Assembly (NCBI GenBank): GCA_031277855.1
Contig: JAITLO010000034.1
Coordinates: 1-64,000, forward strand
Reading direction: 5' to 3'
DNA length: 64,000 bases
DNA from: Acidovorax sp.
GTDB lineage: Bacteria > Pseudomonadota > Gammaproteobacteria > Burkholderiales > Burkholderiaceae_C
Shown: piece by piece, positions 8,525 to 16,921 of the stretch
Layout: the number at the start of each line of letters is the position of its first letter
Numbering within the stretch: the stretch's first letter is position 1
Program-made: the position numbers and the translations under genes
The notes under the pieces: generated by a model
Told to the model about the DNA's origin: nothing
What the model saw: the letters and a program-made list of their open reading frames with translations, nothing else
Databases searched by the model: none

Positions 8525-8714
8525 GCTGGGCTGCATTGTCGCGCATCGCCGCTGGCGAGGGGCAGGGCGCTGCAAAGCGGGCGCAGCAGGGCGTGGATAT
8601 GCCGCAGTGCTGCTGCCAGAGCGCTGCAGAAAGGCCGACAATGGGCGCCGGCCTGCAGTCTGCTGCTGCCATCTTCTTTTTTTGCCGACCTCTTTTGACT
8701 GGAAGTTTTTCCCC

Positions 8715-9911
8715 ATGCAATTCGCCGAGCGTCTGAACCACGTCGAAACCTCCGCCATCCGCGAGCTGTTCAAGCTGCTGGGCAAGCCGGGCATCATCAG
8801 CTTTGCCGGCGGCTTTCCCGATGCGGCGCTGTTTGATGTGGCCGGTATGCAGGCTGCCTCCCAGGCTGCGCTCGTTGAAGAGCCCGGCGCTGCGCTGCAG
8901 TACGGCGCCACCGAGGGCTACCAGCCGCTGCGCGAGCAACTGGCCGGTTTTATGCAGGCCAAGGGAGCTAGTGATGTGGCGGCCGAGCAGCTCATCGTCA
9001 CCACCGGCAGCCAGCAGGCGCTGGACCTGCTGGGCAAGACCATGATCTCGCCCGGTGACAAGGTGATTGTGGAAGGCCCCACGTTCTTGGCCACCATCCA
9101 ATGCTTTCGCCTGTATGGCGCCGAGGTCATCAGCGCGCCGGTGGACAGCCAGGGCGTGCAGGTGGATGTGCTGGAGCAGCTCATCGTCGAGCACCGCCCC
9201 AAGCTGGTCTATCTGATCCCCACTTTTGGCAACCCCAGCGGTGCGACGCTCAGCCTGGAGCGCCGCAAGCGCGTGCTGGAGCTCGCTGCCAAACACCAGG
9301 TGCTGGTGGTGGAAGACGATCCCTACGGCGATCTGTACTTTGATGCCGCGCCGCCTCCCAGCCTGCTGGCCTTGTCCAAAGATGTGCCCGGCAGCCGCGC
9401 ATGGCTGGCGCATTGCGGCTCGCTGTCCAAGGTGCTCAGCCCCGGTCTGCGCATTGGCTGGCTGATTGCCAACCCCGAGCTGCTGGCCAAGGCCGTGATG
9501 TGCAAGCAGTTCAGCGATGCTCATACCAGCACCTTTGCCCAGGCCACGGCTGCGCAATACCTCAAGGCCGGCCATATGCCGGCAGCGCTGGCCAAGGTGC
9601 GCAAGGTTTACGCCGCACGCGCCCAGGCCATGATGGATGCGCTGCGCAGCGAGTTGGGCGATGCAGTGGAATTCACCGCCCCCATGGGCGGCCTGTTCCT
9701 GTGGCTGCGGCTGACGGGTAAGGGCGGCAAGCTGGCCGATGCCGCTGTGCTGGCCAAGCAGGCCATTGAGCAAGGCGTGGCCTTTGTGCCCGGCGCACCT
9801 TTCTTCAGCCAGAACCCCGATGCGGCCACGCTGCGCCTGTCGTTTGCCACGGCCGATGAGGCCAAGATCCGTGAAGGCGTGCAGCGCTTGAAGCGTGCAC
9901 TGGAAGCCTGA
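8715..9911 (+). CDS. PLP-dependent aminotransferase, class I/II (2-aminoadipate/aromatic type)
   Basis: A 398-residue fold type I aminotransferase. The N-terminus ISFAGGFPDAALFD and the middle TGSQQALDLLGK, IPTFGNPSGATLS and VVEDDPYGDLYF match the family of stand-alone enzymes related to LysN and MocR C-terminal domains. The PLP lysine is Lys239 in GSLSKVLSPGLRIGW. There is no N-terminal winged-helix domain, so this is an enzyme and not a MocR regulator. The start at 8715 follows from the family N-terminus; upstream sequence in the same frame is spurious. Substrate cannot be told from sequence. SlyX follows 1 nt after its stop. Confidence 0.88.
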   Translation: MQFAERLNHVETSAIRELFKLLGKPGIISFAGGFPDAALFDVAGMQAASQAALVEEPGAALQYGATEGYQPLREQLAGFMQAKGASDVAAEQLIVTTGSQQALDLLGKTMISPGDKVIVEGPTFLATIQCFRLYGAEVISAPVDSQGVQVDVLEQLIVEHRPKLVYLIPTFGNPSGATLSLERRKRVLELAAKHQVLVVEDDPYGDLYFDAAPPPSLLALSKDVPGSRAWLAHCGSLSKVLSPGLRIGWLIANPELLAKAVMCKQFSDAHTSTFAQATAAQYLKAGHMPAALAKVRKVYAARAQAMMDALRSELGDAVEFTAPMGGLFLWLRLTGKGGKLADAAVLAKQAIEQGVAFVPGAPFFSQNPDAATLRLSFATADEAKIREGVQRLKRALEA

Positions 9912-9912
9912 G

Positions 9913-10137
9913 ATGAGCGATGACCACAATGCGCAGGATGCGCGGCTGACCGACTTGGAGATCAAGCTCAGCTATATGGAAGACCTGGTGGAGCAGCTCA
10001 ATGTCAGCGTCTACCGCCAGCAGCAGACTATTGATGTGCTGGTGGAAGAGGTGCGCAATCTGCGCCGCCAGGCAGCACCGGCCGAGGGTGCGGCGGCCCA
10101 GGGCAATCTGCGGGATGAGTTGCCGCCGCATTATTGA
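9913..10137 (+). CDS. slyX: SlyX family protein
   Basis: A 74-residue protein that is almost one coiled coil: heptads run from about residue 10 to 50 (LTDLEIKLSYMEDLVEQLN). It ends in the conserved RDELPPHY tail, where PPHY is the SlyX signature. Function in the family is not settled. The ATG at 9913 sits 1 nt after the aminotransferase stop, indicating cotranscription and probably translational coupling. Confidence 0.9.
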   Translation: MSDDHNAQDARLTDLEIKLSYMEDLVEQLNVSVYRQQQTIDVLVEEVRNLRRQAAPAEGAAAQGNLRDELPPHY

Positions 10138-10196
10138 CCCCCCCTGAGCGGCGTTGCCGCTTCCCCCCAAGGGGACGGCAGCCTCGCTGCGGGGCG
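10138..10196 (+). repeat. GC-rich interspersed repeat, copy A
   Basis: Begins CCCCCCTGAGCGGC and continues with TTCCCCCCAAGGGGACG, GGCAGCCTCGCTGCGG and GGCGGC. The same block occurs inverted at 52543-52606 and, with an insertion, at 53668-53754. All three copies are intergenic. Confidence 0.7.
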
Positions 10197-10358
10197 GCGC
10201 GGCCGGCGTAGGCCCTTGCTTGCTGCCCCTGGCCTGGGGCAGCCGGTTTTTGCGCTGCGCCTTGGGTATTTCTCCCTCGCCCCTCTGGGGAGAGGGTGGG
10301 GTGAGGGGCTTTCAGGTCTACTGTCAGATTCACATCGCAGTACTGCTCCCAAATAAGA

Positions 10359-10442
10359 AGCTGCCTGTGCTTATAGGGCTTGAGTTTCAGGATTGAATAT
10401 GCCGTAAACCAAGGCGCTATAAGCGCAGGCAGCTCTTTTTTT
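10359..10442 (+). terminator. Long-loop hairpin with T-run after slyX
   Basis: Arms at 10359-10376 (AGCTGCCTGTGCTTATAG) and 10417-10434 pair at 17 of 18 positions around a loop of about 40 nt, and the second arm runs into a T-tract. It fits as a terminator for slyX but may also be a mobile hairpin element; related elements lie near 38766 and 56934. Confidence 0.5.
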
Positions 10443-10490
10443 GCTATGGGCCGCTTGGCGTGGCCCATGGTGTGCGGTGGCTTGGGTGCG

Positions 10491-12278
10491 TTATTGCGGC
10501 GCGCTATGCCCCGACAGCGCCTGCAGGCGCGCATACAGACCGCCTTGGGCGATCAGCTCGGCATGTGTGCCTTGTTCGGCAATGCGGCCGCGCTCCATGA
10601 CGACCACGCGGTCGGCATGTTCGATGGTGGAGAGGCGGTGGGCAATCACCAGCGTGGTGCGGCCTTGCATCAGGGTTTGCAGGGCTTGCTGCACCAGGCG
10701 CTCGGACTCGGTGTCCAGGGCCGAGGTGGCCTCGTCCAGGATGAGTATGGGGGCGTTTTTGTACAGCGCGCGGGCAATGGCCAGGCGCTGGCGCTGGCCG
10801 CCGGACAGCTGGGTGGCGTTGTGGCCCACATTGGTGTGTATGCCCTGCGGCAGGCCGTGCACATGCTCGCCCAGGTTGGCGGCTTCCAGGCAGGACCATA
10901 CCCGCGCTTCGTCCACCTCGGCGCCCAGGGCCACGTTGGCGGCAATGCTGTCGTTGAACATCACCACATCCTGGCTGACCATGGCGAACTGGCGGCGCAG
11001 ATAGGCCAGGTCCCAATCTTCAATGGCCTGGCCGTCTATGGTGATGCTGCCCGTGCTGGGCAGCAAAAAGCGCGGCAACAGATTGACCAGGGTGGTCTTG
11101 CCCGCGCCGGAGGGGCCGACCAGGGCCACCACTTCGCCGGGGTGTACGGTCAGGTTCACCTGGTCCAGGGCCGGCGCCTTGTCGGGCCCGAACTGCACGC
11201 CCACGCCCTGCAGCGTGATTTCGCCGCGCACCGGCTGGGGCTGGGCGCTGCCGCTGTCCTCGGGCAGGCTGTGTTCCAGCAGGCCCAGGCCGCGCTCCAG
11301 TGCGGCCACGCCGCGGGTGATGGGGTTGGCCACATCGGCCATGCGGCGCAGCGGGGCAATCAGCATCAGCATGGCGCTGATAAAGGCCACAAAACTGCCC
11401 ACGGTGACTTCATGGCTGCCTTCAAAGCGGCTTTGCCACAGCGCAATGCAGATCACGGCTGACAAGGCCGCAGCAGCGAGCAGCTGGGTCAGCGGCGTCA
11501 TGGCGGCCGAGGCGATGGTGGACTTGATGGCCAGGCCGCGCAGCGTGCGGCTCAGGCCCTGAAAGCGCTGGTTTTGCTGCTCTTGGGCGCCATGCAGGCG
11601 CACCACGCGGTGGGCCAGCACGCTTTCTTCCACCACATAGGCCAGCGAGTCGGTGGCTTGCTGGCTGCTCTTGGTGATGCGGTACAGGCGCTTGGACAGG
11701 GTCTTCATGATCCAGCCCACGCCGGGCACCAAAAAGGCCACGGCCAGCGTCAGCTGCCAGTTCAAATAAAGCAAATAGCCCAGCAAGGCAATCAGCGTGA
11801 AGCCGTCGCGCGAGATGCTGAGAAAAGCCTGTACCAGTTGGGTAGCACCGGTTTGTACTTCGTACACCACGGTGTTGGACAGGGTGCTGGCCGATTGGTT
11901 GGCAAACAGCTGGGCCTGGGCGTTTTGCACGCGGGCAAACAAATCCTTACGTAGTCGCAGCATGCCCTCGTTGGCAATGCGCGCCAGCGCGTACTGGCCG
12001 GTGAACTGTGCCACGCCGCGAATCAGAAACACGCCGATGATGAACAGCGGCACCATCCATAGATTGAGCGTGCCCTTGGTGAAGCCGCTGTCCAGCAAGG
12101 GCTGGAGCAGAGCGGGGATCAAGGGCTCGGTGGCCGCGCCAACCAGGGTGGCCAGGATGGCCAGCCCCCATGCCAGGCGCTGGTTGCCGAAATAGGGGGC
12201 GATGCGGCGAAGCCGTTGCGTGAGTGTCAAGTCCGGGGTGGACAGAGTCGACATCTTTGTATGGTCAGGGGTCTGCAT
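10491..12278 (-). CDS. msbA: Lipid A / lipid ABC exporter MsbA
   Basis: About 595 residues: an N-terminal six-helix ABC transmembrane domain (about 45-330) fused to a nucleotide-binding domain. The latter carries Walker A GPSGAGKTT, signature LSGGQRQRLAIARAL and Walker B ILILDEATSAL, followed by the H-loop AHRLST. This half-transporter architecture, the length and the family sequence fit MsbA, which flips core lipid A across the inner membrane as a homodimer. ATGs at 12278 and 12254 are both possible; no strong ribosome site separates them. It is divergent from tolB and stands alone on its strand. Confidence 0.88.
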   Translation of the reverse strand: MQTPDHTKMSTLSTPDLTLTQRLRRIAPYFGNQRLAWGLAILATLVGAATEPLIPALLQPLLDSGFTKGTLNLWMVPLFIIGVFLIRGVAQFTGQYALARIANEGMLRLRKDLFARVQNAQAQLFANQSASTLSNTVVYEVQTGATQLVQAFLSISRDGFTLIALLGYLLYLNWQLTLAVAFLVPGVGWIMKTLSKRLYRITKSSQQATDSLAYVVEESVLAHRVVRLHGAQEQQNQRFQGLSRTLRGLAIKSTIASAAMTPLTQLLAAAALSAVICIALWQSRFEGSHEVTVGSFVAFISAMLMLIAPLRRMADVANPITRGVAALERGLGLLEHSLPEDSGSAQPQPVRGEITLQGVGVQFGPDKAPALDQVNLTVHPGEVVALVGPSGAGKTTLVNLLPRFLLPSTGSITIDGQAIEDWDLAYLRRQFAMVSQDVVMFNDSIAANVALGAEVDEARVWSCLEAANLGEHVHGLPQGIHTNVGHNATQLSGGQRQRLAIARALYKNAPILILDEATSALDTESERLVQQALQTLMQGRTTLVIAHRLSTIEHADRVVVMERGRIAEQGTHAELIAQGGLYARLQALSGHSAPQ

Positions 12279-12413
12279 TTCAGGGCAGATTCTACGGGGG
12301 CGTACTATGATGGTGTGTCTCAGAAAGACGCAGGCATTTTTTTGCTTGGCGTGCACTGTGTATCAATCACAATCCGGATCGCCGAGATGGGCTCGGCTTC
12401 TCGACGGCTGCTA

Positions 12414-13736
12414 ATGACTATTGAACGTACACCAACCACCACCTCTCCAATAGCGGCGGTGCCGCTGGCGTCACGCCGCAGCGTTCTCGCTGCCATGGCT
12501 TCGGCTTCTGCACTGCCGGCGCTGGCTCAATTTCGTGTGGAAGTGACAGGGGTGGGCCTGACCCAGCTGCCTATCGCTTTGCCCGCCTTCCGCGGTGAAG
12601 ACGGCGCGCCGCAGAAAATCTCCGCCATCATCAAGGCCGACCTGGAGCGCAGCGGCCAGTTCCGCAGCGTGGATGCCTCGGGCGTGCAGCTGGATGAAAC
12701 CACCCGGCCGGACCTGGCCGTATGGCGCCAGCGCGCGGCGGACTCCATGGCTGCCGGCTCGGTGACGCGCCTGGCCGATGGCCGTTATGACGTGCGCTTT
12801 CGCCTGTGGGACGTGGTCAAGGGCCAGGACCTGGGTGGCCAGGGCTATGCCGTCACCCAGGCCGATCTGCGCCTGGTGGCACACCGCATTGCCGACTACA
12901 TCTATGAAAAGCTGACCGGAGAGAAGGGTATTTTCTCCACCCGTATCTCCTACGTGACCAAGGCCGGCAAGCGCTATGTGCTGTGGGTGGCCGATGCCGA
13001 TGGCGAAAACGCCCAGTCGGCCCTGTCGAGCAACGAGCCCATCATCTCGCCAGCCTGGTCACCCAATGGCGGGCAACTGGCCTATGTGTCCTTCGAGTCG
13101 CGCAAGCCCGTGGTCTATGTGCATGAGATCGCATCGGGCCGCCGCCGCCTGGTGGCCAATTTCCGTGGCTCCAACAGCGCGCCGGCCTGGTCACCCGATG
13201 GCAACACGCTGGCGGTGACGTTGACGCGCGACGGCTCGTCGCAGCTCTACACCATCTCTGCCCAGGGCGGCGAGGCACGCCGCCTGATGCAAAGCAGCGG
13301 CATCGACACCGAGCCCAACTACGCCAGCGATGGCCGTACCATTTATTTCGTTAGCGATCGCGGCGGTGCGCCGCAGATCTACAAGGTGGCAGCCACCGGT
13401 GGTAGCGCGCAGCGCGTGACCTTCAACGGCAGCTACAACATCTCTCCGAGTGTGAGTCCCGACGGCAAATGGCTGGCGTATATCTCGCGCGTGGGTGGCG
13501 GCTTCAAGCTGCATGTCATGGACCTGGCCTCCGGCACCGTGACCGCATTGACCGACACCACGGAAGACGAAAGCCCGAGTTTTGCCCCGAATAGCCGACT
13601 CATTGTCTACGCCACCAAGCAGCAAGGTCGTGAAGCCCTCATGACCACCACGCTCGACGGAAAGATCAAGGCGCGACTGGCGGGTCAAAGTGGAGACATA
13701 CGGGAACCCTCCTGGGGCCCGTTCCAGAAGTATTGA
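12414..13736 (+). CDS. tolB: Tol-Pal system beta-propeller protein TolB
   Basis: A 440-residue periplasmic protein of the Tol-Pal envelope constriction machinery. After the signal peptide comes the TolB N-terminal domain (about 40-165), then a six-bladed propeller with repeated SPAWSPNGGQLAYVS-type blades. The signal peptide contains SRRSVLAAMAS with Arg21-Arg22 and a predicted ALA-QF cleavage, so it looks like a Tat signal rather than a plain Sec signal. pal and cpoB follow in the same operon. tolQRA are not upstream here; msbA diverges instead. Confidence 0.95.
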   Translation: MTIERTPTTTSPIAAVPLASRRSVLAAMASASALPALAQFRVEVTGVGLTQLPIALPAFRGEDGAPQKISAIIKADLERSGQFRSVDASGVQLDETTRPDLAVWRQRAADSMAAGSVTRLADGRYDVRFRLWDVVKGQDLGGQGYAVTQADLRLVAHRIADYIYEKLTGEKGIFSTRISYVTKAGKRYVLWVADADGENAQSALSSNEPIISPAWSPNGGQLAYVSFESRKPVVYVHEIASGRRRLVANFRGSNSAPAWSPDGNTLAVTLTRDGSSQLYTISAQGGEARRLMQSSGIDTEPNYASDGRTIYFVSDRGGAPQIYKVAATGGSAQRVTFNGSYNISPSVSPDGKWLAYISRVGGGFKLHVMDLASGTVTALTDTTEDESPSFAPNSRLIVYATKQQGREALMTTTLDGKIKARLAGQSGDIREPSWGPFQKY

Positions 13737-13790
13737 GATCCGTCCCCTTTCTTTAACCGTTAAAACAAACCTTTTTTTGGAGAAATTCCA

Positions 13791-14324
13791 ATGATCGAAT
13801 TCAAACGCATTTCCCTGGCTCTGGCCGTGGTCGCATTGATGGCAGGTTGCAGCTCCGGCGTGAAGCTGGATGACTCCGCCAACAAGGACGGCGGCGCGCT
13901 GACCTCCAACGGCGCAGGCGCTGGTGCAGCCGGCCAAAGCGGCGTGACGGGTGTGGACCTGTCCGGCTCCGATGCCAATGCACAAGGCCCTGTGGGTGTG
14001 AGCCGCATCGTCTACTTCGACTTCGACAGCTATTCCATCAAGGCCGATGCACAGCCCCAGATCGAAGCCCATGCCCGCTTCATGAAGGCTGCTCCCAGCC
14101 GCAAGCTGGTGATCGAAGGCCACACCGACGAGCGCGGCGGCCGTGAATACAACCTGGCCCTGGGTCAAAAGCGTGCCGAAGCCGTGCGCCGTGCCATGGG
14201 CGTGCTGGGTGTGAACGACAGCCAGATGGAAGCCGTGAGCTTCGGCAAGGAAAAGCCTGCCTCCACCGGCCACTCCGAAGACGATTTCGCGCAAAACCGC
14301 CGCGCTGAACTCTCCTACCGTTGA
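13791..14324 (+). CDS. pal: Peptidoglycan-associated lipoprotein Pal
   Basis: A 177-residue outer membrane lipoprotein. The signal peptide ends in lipobox LMAGC (Cys20). A Gly/Ala/Ser-rich linker leads to an OmpA-type peptidoglycan-binding domain (about 70-177) with FDFDSYSIK, EGHTDERGGREYNLALGQKR and the terminal NRRAELSYR. It binds TolB and meso-DAP peptidoglycan. A ribosome site (TTGGAGAAA) lies just before the ATG. The stop overlaps the start of cpoB by 1 nt. Confidence 0.96.
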   Translation: MIEFKRISLALAVVALMAGCSSGVKLDDSANKDGGALTSNGAGAGAAGQSGVTGVDLSGSDANAQGPVGVSRIVYFDFDSYSIKADAQPQIEAHARFMKAAPSRKLVIEGHTDERGGREYNLALGQKRAEAVRRAMGVLGVNDSQMEAVSFGKEKPASTGHSEDDFAQNRRAELSYR

Positions 14325-15103
14325 TGATGACTGCTAGCTCCGAACTTCGCCTGCCGCAGCTACCGCGCTTGCGCGGCCTGTGCCTTGCGGCACTGCTTTC
14401 CATGACGGCTGCGGCCTCGCAGGCTGCGCTGTTTTCCGATGACGAGGCGCGCCGCGCCATTCTGGAAGTGCGTCAGCGCGTGGATGCGCTGCAGCAACGC
14501 CAGTCCGATGAGATGACGCAGCTGCGTCGCAGCGTCTTGGATATGCAGCAGCAGATCGAAACGCTGCGCTCGGATGTGGCCCGTTTGACGGGCCAGAACG
14601 AGCAACTGGTGCGGGAGGCTTCGGAGCTGCAGCGCAAGCAAAAAGACATGGCGCAAGGCGTGGATGAACGCCTGCGCCAGTTCGAGCCGGTGCAGGTGAC
14701 GGTGGATGGTCAGCAGTTCCTGGCCGACCCGGCAGAAAAGCGCGACTTCGACGCCGCCCTGGCCTTGTTCCGTGCCGGTCAGTTCCCCGAGTCGCGCAAG
14801 GCATTTGCCGCCTTTGTGAACAGCTACCCCAAGAGTGGCTATGTGCCTTCGGCGCGCTTCTGGCTGGGCAACACCCAGTACGCAGGGCGTGACTACAAGG
14901 AGGCCATTGCCAACTTCCGCTCCATGCTGACGGCTGTGCCCAACCACGAACGTGCGCCCGAAGCCACGCTGTCGATTGCCAACTGCCAGATCGAGATGAA
15001 GGACACCCGGGCTGCCCGCAAGACGCTGGAAGACCTGCTCAAGGCCTACCCCAACTCCGAAGCAGCCGTGGCTGCCAAGGACCGTTTGGCACGTCTCAAA
15101 TAA
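14324..15103 (+). CDS. cpoB: Cell division coordinator CpoB (YbgF)
   Basis: A 259-residue periplasmic protein linking the Tol-Pal system to peptidoglycan synthesis. It has an N-terminal signal peptide ending at ASQAA, a coiled coil (about 45-105, many Gln/Leu/Arg heptads, the trimerising part in E. coli CpoB) and a C-terminal TPR domain starting near DFDAALALFRAGQFPESRKA. The ATG at 14324 overlaps the pal stop by 1 nt (14327 is also possible). Its stop overlaps the tcdA start. Confidence 0.93.
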   Translation: MMTASSELRLPQLPRLRGLCLAALLSMTAAASQAALFSDDEARRAILEVRQRVDALQQRQSDEMTQLRRSVLDMQQQIETLRSDVARLTGQNEQLVREASELQRKQKDMAQGVDERLRQFEPVQVTVDGQQFLADPAEKRDFDAALALFRAGQFPESRKAFAAFVNSYPKSGYVPSARFWLGNTQYAGRDYKEAIANFRSMLTAVPNHERAPEATLSIANCQIEMKDTRAARKTLEDLLKAYPNSEAAVAAKDRLARLK

Positions 15104-15924
15104 TGGCATCGACCCCATCGCAAGCGCTGCCCGCGTCGGCAGCGCTTGCTGTTTCTGAAGACGACTTGCAGCGCCGCTTTGGCGGGCTGGAGCGCCTGTA
15201 TGGTGTGCCAGGCGCCGCACGCATACGCGCCGCCCATGTGGTGGTGGTCGGCATTGGCGGTGTGGGCTCCTGGGCCGTGGAAGCGCTGGCGCGCAGCGGC
15301 GTGGCTCAGTTGACGCTGATCGATCTGGACAACGTGGCTGAGTCCAACATCAACCGCCAAATCCATGCGCTGACCGATACCGTGGGCATGGCCAAGGTGG
15401 ATGCCATGCGCCAGCGCATCGTCCAGATCAATCCCCACTGCGTGGTGCACTGCGTGGAAGACTTCGTCACCCCGGAGAATTGGGATGCGTTGCGCCCCGC
15501 TGGCGCGCATGCAGTGATCGATGCCTGCGACCAGGTCAAGACCAAGGTGGCCATGGCCGCCCATGCGCGCCGCCATCGCTACCCCTTTATCTCGGTGGGT
15601 GCAGCCGGCGGCAAACGCTGGGCGCACAAGGTGGATATCGACGATGTCTCCGCCGTCACCCATGACCCCTTGCTGGCCCAACTGCGCTACCGCCTGCGCC
15701 GCGAGCATGGTGCACCGCGCGATGGCAAGAAGATGGGCGTGAGCTGCGTCTTCAGCCGCGAGGCCGTGGCCCAGCCCGATGCCTCCTGCCAACTGGCTCA
15801 GGGCGATGGCAGCTTGAACTGCCACGGCTATGGCTCGGTGGTGGCGGTGACTGCCACCTTCGGGCAATGCGCTGCGGGTTGGGTGTTGGAGCGTTTGTGT
15901 GAGGAAGTTTCTCAAACCACCTAA
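15103..15924 (+). CDS. tcdA: tRNA threonylcarbamoyladenosine dehydratase TcdA
   Basis: A 273-residue E1-like ATP-dependent enzyme that cyclises t6A37 to ct6A in ANN-decoding tRNAs. It shows the E1 ATP-binding motif VVVGIGGVGSWAVEAL (about 47-62), LIDLDNVAESNINRQ with adenylation residues, VIDACDQVKTK, and the C-terminal CVFSRE. Length is in the family range. The start overlaps the cpoB stop by 1 nt, so it is a fourth gene of the tolB operon. It lies directly before tRNA-Lys, but tRNA-Lys has its own likely -10 element. Confidence 0.93.
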   Translation: MASTPSQALPASAALAVSEDDLQRRFGGLERLYGVPGAARIRAAHVVVVGIGGVGSWAVEALARSGVAQLTLIDLDNVAESNINRQIHALTDTVGMAKVDAMRQRIVQINPHCVVHCVEDFVTPENWDALRPAGAHAVIDACDQVKTKVAMAAHARRHRYPFISVGAAGGKRWAHKVDIDDVSAVTHDPLLAQLRYRLRREHGAPRDGKKMGVSCVFSREAVAQPDASCQLAQGDGSLNCHGYGSVVAVTATFGQCAAGWVLERLCEEVSQTT

Positions 15925-15934
15925 AACTTCGTGC

Positions 15935-15940
15935 TACAAT
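15935..15940 (+). promoter_or_regulatory. Likely -10 element of tRNA-Lys
   Basis: TACAAT 47 nt before the tRNA, within the sequence GTGCTACAAT that also precedes tRNA-Ala (7381-7390). The shared element supports a tRNA promoter; no clear -35 was found. Confidence 0.45.
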
Positions 15941-15986
15941 TGCGGTCTTCGCTGGTTAGGAAGAATTTCTAATTAGCGAAGCGTGT

Positions 15987-16062
15987 GGGTCTTTAGCTCA
16001 GTCGGTAGAGCAGCGGACTTTTAATCCGTTGGTCGCGAGTTCGAATCTCGCAGGACCCACCA
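15987..16062 (+). tRNA. tRNA-Lys (TTT)
   Basis: A 76-nt tRNA with anticodon TTT (loop CTTTTAA), T-arm AGTTCGAAT and encoded CCA. It is followed by a terminator hairpin. Confidence 0.97.
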
Positions 16063-16072
16063 AAAAATTCAA

Positions 16073-16103
16073 GGGCCTAGGTGAAAACCTAGGTCCTTTT
16101 TCT
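16073..16103 (+). terminator. Terminator after tRNA-Lys
   Basis: GGGCCTAGGT, loop GAAA, ACCTAGGTCC and then a T-rich tract. Strong short hairpin about 10 nt after the tRNA. Confidence 0.85.
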
Positions 16104-16197
16104 TTTCCAGCTCAACCCAGTGTCAACGTAGATGGTGGGTTGAACTTGCCAAGTAGGCAATCGGTACCGGGCGCACCCTAGCGTGCGGCGAAGCTGT

Positions 16198-16641
16198 TTA
16201 GGCAGTGCGGAAGCGGCGCACGCTGTTGGTGACCACGCCCCAGATTTGAATATCTATCTCTCCCTGAATGGGAGTGCTGGAGGTATCCGGGTTCTCGGAC
16301 TGGAGGCTGGGCACACCGTCGTGGCAGCCGTAGCGTTTGCAGGTGAACTCTCCATTCACTTGGGCGACGACGATGTCGCCGTGCTGTGGTGCCAGCTGTC
16401 TGTCCACCAGCAGCAAGTCGCCATCAAAGATGCCGGCGCCTTCCATGCTGTCGCCCACTGCCCGCTGCATAAAGGTGCGCTGCGGATGCTGGATCAGCGC
16501 TTCGGCCAGGTCCATATGGGTGTTGCAGGGTGCAGAGGAGGGGCGAAAGCCGGCCTGGCTGGCAAGGTCCAGCATGGGCAGGGACATGGGGCTGGCGTAG
16601 ATGGGGACAGGCAGGCCAGCAAGAACGCGATTGCTTTGCAT
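16198..16641 (-). CDS. umuD: UmuD-like S24 peptidase without a UmuC partner
   Basis: A 147-residue LexA/UmuD-family protein. It matches UmuD in LIQHPQRTF, the catalytic Ser65 in VGDSMEGAGIFDGDLLLVD, HGDIVVAQVNGEFT and the general base Lys102. The self-cleavage site is probably Ala30-Gly31 in ASQAGF. A consensus SOS box lies directly upstream. UmuD' normally activates the UmuC polymerase, but the next gene downstream on this strand is far away and umuC is absent. No ribosome site separates the SOS box from the ATG at 16641, so translation may start leaderless or at an internal Met (for example 16587). Confidence 0.87.
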   Translation of the reverse strand: MQSNRVLAGLPVPIYASPMSLPMLDLASQAGFRPSSAPCNTHMDLAEALIQHPQRTFMQRAVGDSMEGAGIFDGDLLLVDRQLAPQHGDIVVAQVNGEFTCKRYGCHDGVPSLQSENPDTSSTPIQGEIDIQIWGVVTNSVRRFRTA

Positions 16642-16648
16642 GCATTAA

Positions 16649-16664
16649 CTGTAATTGCATACAG
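16649..16664. promoter_or_regulatory. LexA (SOS) box upstream of the umuD-like gene
   Basis: CTGTAATTGCATACAG matches the CTGT-N8-ACAG consensus exactly. It lies 7 nt upstream of the annotated ATG of the umuD-like gene on the minus strand, implying LexA control. The opposite gene starts 258 nt away. Confidence 0.85.
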
Positions 16665-16921
16665 TATTATCAAGTCAAGCGAAGGGGGATAGCAAGTGGA
16701 CTGGTGCCGTTCTGGGGCGCTGTTTGCAAGTGCTGACTGGTGAGGTGTTTATCAGGGGAGGCCGCATGTCAGGGCTGGGCTTTGTCACCTCGGCGTGGTG
16801 CGGCTCTTCAAACACAGCACTGTCTCTCTTGTGCGCTTCCACGGCTGCTACGATTCAAAGCCCAGAGTGGCCCCAACACATGGTTTGGGGTGAGTGAGCC
16901 CTGGAATATGGAAAGGCAAAC

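Larger units (their letters stand above)
10138..10490. other. Intergenic repeat-rich region slyX-msbA
   Basis: About 350 bp with no gene. It holds a GC-rich interspersed repeat (10138-10196), a second repeat of the type GGGGAGAGGGTGGGGTGAGG (about 10272-10311) and a long imperfect hairpin (10359-10442) that separates the convergent slyX and msbA. Confidence 0.7.

Noticed and set aside
8316-9965. Minus-strand open frame of about 549 codons overlapping the aminotransferase
   Set aside because: It covers a clear sense gene and runs into nth in another frame; no start signals.
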